Source of the DNA: an uncultured Roseburia sp. | GTDB lineage: Bacteria > Bacillota > Clostridia > Lachnospirales > Lachnospiraceae | Direction: 5' to 3' | Assembly (NCBI GenBank): GCA_947567625.1 | Contig: CANONN010000012.1 | Span: 1-64,000, forward strand | DNA length: 64,000 nucleotides | Shown: positions 59,748 through 64,000 of the stretch, one piece after another | Layout of the letters: every line of letters begins with the position of its first letter | Numbering within the stretch: position 1 is the stretch's first letter | Notes under the pieces: model-generated | Database searches by the model: none | The model's input: only the letters and a program-made list of their open reading frames with translations | What the model was told of the DNA's origin: nothing | Position numbers and translations under genes: made by a program

Positions 59748-60872
59748 ATGCTGCAATTTGTGAAGGGGATGGATTTGTCCACACTGCTGGAGTTAAAGCG
59801 GTGCGGCGCAAAGTATTATGACAACGGGCAGGAGACCGATATCCTGGAAATTATGAGGCGGTATGATGTGGATACCATCCGTCTGCGCATCTGGAACAAT
59901 CCGTGGTCAGATGGGGGGGAGTCTTACGGCGCGGGAGAAAACGACGTAAAAACGACCTTGGCGATTGCTAAAAAGGTGACGGAGGCAGGCTTTGGCGTGC
60001 TGCTTAATTATCACTACAGCGATTTCTGGGCGGACCCGGGCAAACAGATCAAGCCCAAGGCGTGGAAAGATTACGGCGCAGAGGAGCTGAAGCGGGCGGT
60101 TTACGATTTTACCCTGGAGACGACCAACCTGTTTTTGGACGAGCAGGTCAACGTCACAATGATACAGGTCGGAAACGAGCTCTCCAACGGTCTGCTCTGG
60201 CCCGAGGGGCAGTATCCGAATTATGACAATATCGCCGCATTTGTCAGCGCGGGCATCAGAGCCGTGCGGGCGGCGCAGGAAGCGCACGGGATGAAAAAGA
60301 TACCGATTATGATTCATCTCGATAACGGCGGCAACAATAAGCTCTACCGCGACTGGTTTGACCACTATATCGAGCGCGGGGAGGATTTTGATATCATCGG
60401 ACTGTCCTACTATCCGTTCTGGCACGGCACGCTGCAAATGCTGGAGGATAATATGAACGATATCGCGGAGCGTTACGGCAAAGAGCTGATCGTGGCCGAG
60501 GTTTCGATGGGGTATACCATGGAAGACTATCAATCATACGAGAAATTGGAAGATAAAGAGCGCAAGGGCTATGCGACGAGGCGGGAACTGATCGAAAAGA
60601 TCGAGTATCCGATGACAAAACAGGGACAGCTCGATTTCACAAAAGATTTTTTGCACCGCATTACCCATATCAAGGGAAATGCCGGCAGAGGATTTTTCTG
60701 GTGGGAGCCCGCGTGGATTCCGGTCGCGGGTTCCGGCTGGGCAACCAAAGAATCCTTAGCGTATATGGGAGATCCGGGGCCCTGCGGCAACGAGTGGGCG
60801 AATCAGGCACTGTTTGATTATGAGGGGAATGTCAACCCGGCGTTCGCCTATATCCGGGATTTTCAGCCGTAA
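59748..60872 (+). CDS. ganB: Endo-beta-1,4-galactanase, glycoside hydrolase family 53
   Basis: GH53 enzymes cut the beta-1,4-galactan side chains of pectin (arabinogalactan type I). The 374-residue protein begins directly with the catalytic barrel (VKGMDLSTLLEL), shows the family phrase RLRIWNNPW, acid/base Glu144 (VGNELSNG) and nucleophile Glu251 (VAEVSMGY), and ends at the barrel with WWEPAWIP. There is no signal peptide, which is unusual for this normally secreted enzyme and suggests action on imported galacto-oligosaccharides. GGGAGG lies before the ATG at 59748. A folded leader precedes the gene, and three tandem folded elements follow it. Confidence 0.93.
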   Translation: MLQFVKGMDLSTLLELKRCGAKYYDNGQETDILEIMRRYDVDTIRLRIWNNPWSDGGESYGAGENDVKTTLAIAKKVTEAGFGVLLNYHYSDFWADPGKQIKPKAWKDYGAEELKRAVYDFTLETTNLFLDEQVNVTMIQVGNELSNGLLWPEGQYPNYDNIAAFVSAGIRAVRAAQEAHGMKKIPIMIHLDNGGNNKLYRDWFDHYIERGEDFDIIGLSYYPFWHGTLQMLEDNMNDIAERYGKELIVAEVSMGYTMEDYQSYEKLEDKERKGYATRRELIEKIEYPMTKQGQLDFTKDFLHRITHIKGNAGRGFFWWEPAWIPVAGSGWATKESLAYMGDPGPCGNEWANQALFDYEGNVNPAFAYIRDFQP

Positions 60873-61326
60873 TAGTGTGAAGAGAAGTTCTAAGGCTCGC
60901 AGCAAAGGCTGCTCACCAAGAACTTCTAAAGCTTCACACCGAAGAATGCCTAAAATACGGCATTCTTCATCCCGATTTGAGTCGCGGCAGGGCCGCGACA
61001 TGTAGGTAAGTGTGAAAAATACATCTAAGGCAGCAAAAAACACTGCCTAAGAAGTATTAAGTTTCACACAAGAAAAACGCAAAAGCGGCGTTTTTCATAC
61101 CTATTTGAGCCGCCAAAGGCGGCATGGGGATTAGTGTGAGAAGAACTTCTAAAGCTCATGCCAACGGGCATTTCGATAAGAAGTTCTAAGTCTCTAATGC
61201 GAACAAGTTCGCATTGGAGAATGCCTAAAAACGGGCATTCTCCGCGCGGATTTGAGTCGCGGCTTGGCCGCGACATGGGGGTAGCGTGGAATCGTTTTTG
61301 GATTTAAGATAAAGGAGGAGGGGCCT
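60873..61326 (+). other. Gene-free region before galK filled with tandem folded elements
   Basis: This 454-base gap consists almost entirely of three consecutive copies of a folded element (60875-61280), described separately, followed by a 40-base tail with the GGAGGAGG ribosome site of galK. No promoter with good boxes is seen, so galK may be read from upstream through the elements. Confidence 0.7.
60875..61280 (+). repeat. Three tandem copies of a structured element with compensatory changes
   Basis: Copy 1 starts at 60875, copy 2 at 61010, copy 3 at 61134. Each starts GTGTGA and has a long first stem (AGAAGTTCT/AGAACTTCT in copy 1, AATAC and AGGCAG stems in copy 2, AGAACTTCT/AGAAGTTCT in copy 3). 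Each has a second hairpin (GAAGAATGCC, GAAAAACGC or GGAGAATGCC with exact complements), the linker ATTTGAGYC, and a GC hairpin (GTCGCGGC or GCCGCC). Each closes with ACATG or GCATG plus G-rich bases. Stems are kept although their sequences differ, which argues for an RNA or cruciform function. Confidence 0.85.
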
Positions 61327-62496
61327 ATGGTCTGGGAAAAGGTACTGGAAAAGTTTCAGGAGATATTTGGAAGTGAGGGTGAGATCGGCGTCTATTTTGC
61401 GCCGGGGCGCGTCAATATGATCGGGGAGCACACCGATTATAACGGCGGTCACGTCTTTCCGTGTGCCCTCACGATCGGGACATACGGCGTGGCGCGAAAG
61501 CGTGCGGACAAAAAGCTGCGGTTTTACTCGATGAACTTTGAAAAGCTCGGCGTGATCGAATCCTTGGTGGAGGGTTTAAAGCCGGAAAAAGAGGCGGACT
61601 GGACCAATTATCCCAAGGGCGTGATCTGGGCGTTTGGCGAAAAAGGGATGAAGGTAGAGCAGGGCATGGATTTGTTGCTGTTTGGCAATATTCCAAACGG
61701 CTCCGGCCTTTCCTCCTCGGCTTCCGTGGAGGTTTTAACCGGCTTTATCCTGCGCGATCTGTTTGGCTTTCAGGTGACAAACCAAGATCTGGCGCTGATC
61801 GGCCAGTATTCGGAAAACAAGTTTAACGGCGTCAACTGTGGGATTATGGACCAGTTTGCGATTGCCATGGGCAAGAAAGGACACGCCATATTCCTCGACA
61901 CCGCGACGCTCAACTACGAGTATGCGCCGATCAAGCTGGAACATGCCAAGATCGTAATCTCGTGCAGCAACAAAAAGCGCGGCCTCGGGGATTCCAAATA
62001 TAATGAGCGGCGCGCAGAGTGCGAGCGCGCGCTGGCGCAGCTTCAGGAAGCCGTCAAGATCGATTCCCTGGGAGAGCTGACCTGGGATGCGTTTGAGCAG
62101 TATAAGGATGCCATCAAGGATGAGATCTGCAGAAAACGCGCCAAACATGCGGTCTATGAGAATCAGCGCACCATACAGGCGGTGAAAGATTTAAAAAACA
62201 ACGATCTGACAGATTTTGGACAGTTGATGAACGAGTCCCATGTCTCGCTGCGGGATGACTATGAGGTCACCGGCGTCGAGCTTGACACGCTGGTGGAGGA
62301 AGCCTGGAAAATCGACGGCGTCATCGGTTCGCGCATGACGGGCGCTGGTTTTGGCGGCTGTACGGTGAGCATCGTAAAAGACGAGGCGGTCGATTTGTTT
62401 ATCGAGAAGGTGGGAAGCGCCTATCGGGATAAGATTGGCTATGCGGCGGACTTTTATGTGGTAGAGATTGGAGATGGGCCGGTGAAGCTGGCATAA
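61327..62496 (+). CDS. galK: Galactokinase
   Basis: GalK phosphorylates alpha-D-galactose at C1 with ATP, the entry to the Leloir pathway. The 389-residue protein has the galactokinase signature GRVNMIGEHTDYNGG near residue 28, the GHMP ATP loop GNIPNGSGLSSSAS near 120, the catalytic-base region CGIMDQFAIAMG, and the C-terminal GAGFGGCTVS. Family length fits. GGAGGAGG lies 7 bases before the ATG. It follows GH53 in the same direction behind three tandem folded elements and feeds galactose from the beta-galactosidases into metabolism. Confidence 0.96.
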   Translation: MVWEKVLEKFQEIFGSEGEIGVYFAPGRVNMIGEHTDYNGGHVFPCALTIGTYGVARKRADKKLRFYSMNFEKLGVIESLVEGLKPEKEADWTNYPKGVIWAFGEKGMKVEQGMDLLLFGNIPNGSGLSSSASVEVLTGFILRDLFGFQVTNQDLALIGQYSENKFNGVNCGIMDQFAIAMGKKGHAIFLDTATLNYEYAPIKLEHAKIVISCSNKKRGLGDSKYNERRAECERALAQLQEAVKIDSLGELTWDAFEQYKDAIKDEICRKRAKHAVYENQRTIQAVKDLKNNDLTDFGQLMNESHVSLRDDYEVTGVELDTLVEEAWKIDGVIGSRMTGAGFGGCTVSIVKDEAVDLFIEKVGSAYRDKIGYAADFYVVEIGDGPVKLA

Positions 62497-62516
62497 GGGA
62501 CACGTATGTAGATGGA

Positions 62517-62604
62517 CATACAAACGTATACGTTATGAATCGTTGATGCGGGTGAAATCATAAGATGAACCCAATATCGCGGTTGATAACGTATACATGT
62601 TTGC
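62517..62604. repeat. Imperfect inverted repeat between galK and the DegV-type gene
   Basis: CAAACGTATACGTTATGAATCG (about 62521-62541) pairs imperfectly with the reverse arm ending GATAACGTATAC...TTTG (about 62580-62602). The left arm contains the perfect palindrome AACGTATACGTT (62523-62534). The loop can form GGGT/ACCC. It lies between convergent gene ends, so a terminator or extragenic repeat is more likely than an operator. Confidence 0.5.
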
Positions 62605-62635
62605 ACATCAGAAAGTCGCGGCACGGTTACGGATG

Positions 62636-63484
62636 TTACTGTGCAAGAAACAGTACGCCGAGTGTGCCGGGACCGCAGTGGCTGGAAATCACGCCGCCTG
62701 CGTTCGTCTCCAAAATCTCATCAAAATGATGTAAGGATTGCAGGTAAGCTCTGACGTCATCAACGATTTGTTTGTCGCAGCCGGAATGTGTGATAAATAC
62801 CCGGTCGCTTTTGGCGGCAAGCAGCGCCTCTTCCATATCTTTGGCGTAAGAGAGGATCGCCTTGGCGATCGTGCCGCGGTACTTTTTGTCGGGCTTCATT
62901 TTGCCGTTTTCTACGACGATACGGGGGTGCAGTTTTAGGGCGCTTCCCGCGAGTGCGGCCAGCCCGCTGCACCTGCCGCCGCGGTGGAGGTACACGAGGG
63001 TATCGACGACAAAGCTCGCCCGGACCAGAGGGCGCAGGGATTTTGCCTGAGTTACGATTTCATCGGCGCTTGCGCCGTTTTGCGCCATAATCGCGGCCTC
63101 AACCACCAACAAACCGATACCGGTGGAGAGATTCTCTGAATTGACGACTTTTATCTGTTCTGCGGCGTCAAGCTCTTCGGCAGCCAGACGCATAATGTTG
63201 CCGGAGGAGGACATATCGTCTGATATGGAGAAACAGACGACTTCCCGCCCCTCTTTGACGTAGGGCGTTAATAGTGCCACGGCTGCGTCCAGCGAGGGAG
63301 CAGACGTCTTGGGCGTCATTTTATGGGCATCGGACCATTGATAGATTTCCTGGGACGTGATCGTCTGCCTGTCGAGATATTCGTCGTCGCCCAGCACAAT
63401 GTGGAGCGGCAAGAGCGTCACGTCGTATTTTTGAAGCAGATCGTCGGATAAGTCACAGGTGCTGTCTGAAATAATTTTTACCAT
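62636..63484 (-). CDS. DegV-family fatty-acid-binding protein
   Basis: This 282-residue protein belongs to the DegV family, cytoplasmic proteins that bind one fatty acid and in some Firmicutes serve as the FakB subunit of fatty-acid kinase. Seen features are the opening IISDSTCDLSDDLLQKYDV, the TSAPS motif near residue 60 (KTSAPSLDA), SSSGN near 90, and the C-terminal ETNAGGVISSHCGPGTLG. GGAG lies 8 bases before the ATG. It is transcribed alone, opposite to galK, with its own promoter. Whether it binds a saturated or unsaturated chain cannot be read. Confidence 0.93.
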   Translation of the reverse strand: MVKIISDSTCDLSDDLLQKYDVTLLPLHIVLGDDEYLDRQTITSQEIYQWSDAHKMTPKTSAPSLDAAVALLTPYVKEGREVVCFSISDDMSSSGNIMRLAAEELDAAEQIKVVNSENLSTGIGLLVVEAAIMAQNGASADEIVTQAKSLRPLVRASFVVDTLVYLHRGGRCSGLAALAGSALKLHPRIVVENGKMKPDKKYRGTIAKAILSYAKDMEEALLAAKSDRVFITHSGCDKQIVDDVRAYLQSLHHFDEILETNAGGVISSHCGPGTLGVLFLAQ

Positions 63485-63801
63485 AAGTGTGCTCCTTATT
63501 ATAGGCTTCCGGCAGAGCTAAAATGCCGGGACTGTTGTGAGTGTACATAGGAGGCGATGGGCTGCCATCGCTGCGGGATACGCAAAACCTACGCTTATTA
63601 TAACAAAACGGCCATATTTTACAACGACTTTTGCACAGCAAAACTTGGAATTGTAATTTGAGGTCTGTTTTGTTAAAATATAAAAAAAGAATCCTTCGTG
63701 ATTCTTTGCAAGTTGCTCCGCAACGCGGGAATGTATGCGTCTGACGATGCTGTTCCCTTATAAAGTAAAAATGGAGGCTATATCAGTAAAGGAGAGCGAA
63801 C
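63485..63801. promoter_or_regulatory. Divergent leader region of the DegV-type gene and galT
   Basis: For the DegV-type gene a minus-strand promoter TTGTAA (63619-63624), 16 bp, TATAAT (63597-63602) lies 113 bases before the start codon. The leader can form hairpins, for example GCGATGG/CCATCGC. For galT a plus-strand promoter TTGTAA (63651-63656), 17 bp, TAAAAT (63674-63679) is followed by a leader with AAAGAATC/GATTCTTT, GTTGC-TCC-GCAAC and GCGTC-TGAC-GATGC enclosed by GGGAA/TTCCC. The ribosome site GGAGAG precedes the galT ATG. Confidence 0.65.
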
Positions 63802-64000
63802 ATGATTGAGAAAAGAATCTTGGACCTGGCGGAGTATGCGAGGGTGACAGGGCTGATTGAGGGGGCGGACTGGCGTTATACCGTAAACCGTTTGCTGGAA
63901 CTGTTCGGGTTAGACGAAATCGGAGAGGAGACGCAGGCGTCCTATGCGCCTGATTTTGCCGATCAGACGCAGGCACAGGAGGCGCTTGAGGGTATTTTAA
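63802..64000 (+). CDS. galT: Galactose-1-phosphate uridylyltransferase, cut by the window edge
   Basis: Only the first 66 residues are present. They read MIEKRILDLAEYARVTGLIE and continue with DWRYTVNRLLELFGLDE, which fits the N-terminus of the Gram-positive type of GalT. GalT transfers UMP from UDP-glucose to galactose-1-phosphate, the step after GalK. The catalytic His-Pro-His lies beyond the edge, so the call rests on the N-terminal pattern and on context. AAAGGAGAG lies before the ATG at 63802. It has its own promoter and a foldable leader. Confidence 0.8.
   Translation, partial: MIEKRILDLAEYARVTGLIEGADWRYTVNRLLELFGLDEIGEETQASYAPDFADQTQAQEALEGIL

Noticed and set aside
1-64000. tRNA, rRNA, insertion sequences, prophage or CRISPR-Cas genes
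   Set aside because: I looked for cloverleaf-like sequences, transposase or integrase motifs, phage gene runs and regular repeat-spacer arrays and saw none that could be supported.

Overview
The window looks like chromosomal DNA of a spore-forming gut Clostridium relative, most likely Lachnospiraceae. Evidence seen: strong AGGAGG ribosome sites, sigma-A type promoters, spore genes (gerA, a gerB-gerC fusion, spoIIR with a sigma-F type promoter), a CIRCE-controlled clpB, non-mevalonate isoprenoid synthesis (ispE), an agr-type peptide signalling locus, and sugar-uptake genes of the Gram-positive type. No rRNA, tRNA, prophage, transposase or CRISPR array was found. Fifty genes are called, one of them cut by the right edge. 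Layout. 1-8.3 kb: a DUF2806 protein, clpB, a small HExxH metalloprotease-like protein, tex and an asparaginase. 8.3-12.1 kb: a self-contained quorum-sensing locus (XRE regulator, LytTR response regulator, GHKL kinase, a 53-residue AgrD-like peptide gene and AgrB), followed by a heavily folded non-coding stretch. 12.3-17.7 kb: a RarA-like ATPase, an aminotransferase, an unknown small protein, ispE and a GntR regulator. 17.8-22.6 kb: sporulation and germination genes. 22.8-32.6 kb: envelope and signalling genes, with a trigger-factor-like lipoprotein, canonical rarA, a two-component system embedded between two exported proteins of unknown function, and a muramoyl amidase fused to a polysaccharide deacetylase. 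32.6-35.7 kb: ilvB, ilvN and an AraC regulator. 35.8-46.4 kb: mixed metabolism (DUF1349 protein, glycosidase-like protein, membrane protein, methyltransferase, hslO, nadE, PAP2 phosphatase, L,D-transpeptidase). 46.5-64 kb: a galactan/galacto-oligosaccharide locus with GH42 and GH2 beta-galactosidases, GH53 endo-galactanase, LacI regulator, ABC importer without its own ATPase, an unrecognised 617-residue protein with an overlapping zinc-ribbon gene, galK, and the start of galT. How it fits together: the LacI regulator probably binds an 18-bp palindrome near its own gene and a matching site just downstream of the importer promoter. Oligosaccharides enter through the importer, are cut in the cytoplasm (the glycosidases carry no signal peptides) and the galactose enters the Leloir pathway through GalK and GalT. 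The amidase-deacetylase gene is preceded by six direct repeats at exact 11-bp spacing, the layout bound by OmpR/PhoB-type regulators, and one such regulator is encoded 3 kb upstream. The most unusual non-coding feature is a set of folded elements placed directly before ribosome binding sites. They include three tandem copies before galK whose stems are kept by compensatory changes, an 80-bp two-hairpin element present twice, and a foldable leader before the aminotransferase. A separate family of about 31-nt palindromes is scattered between genes.
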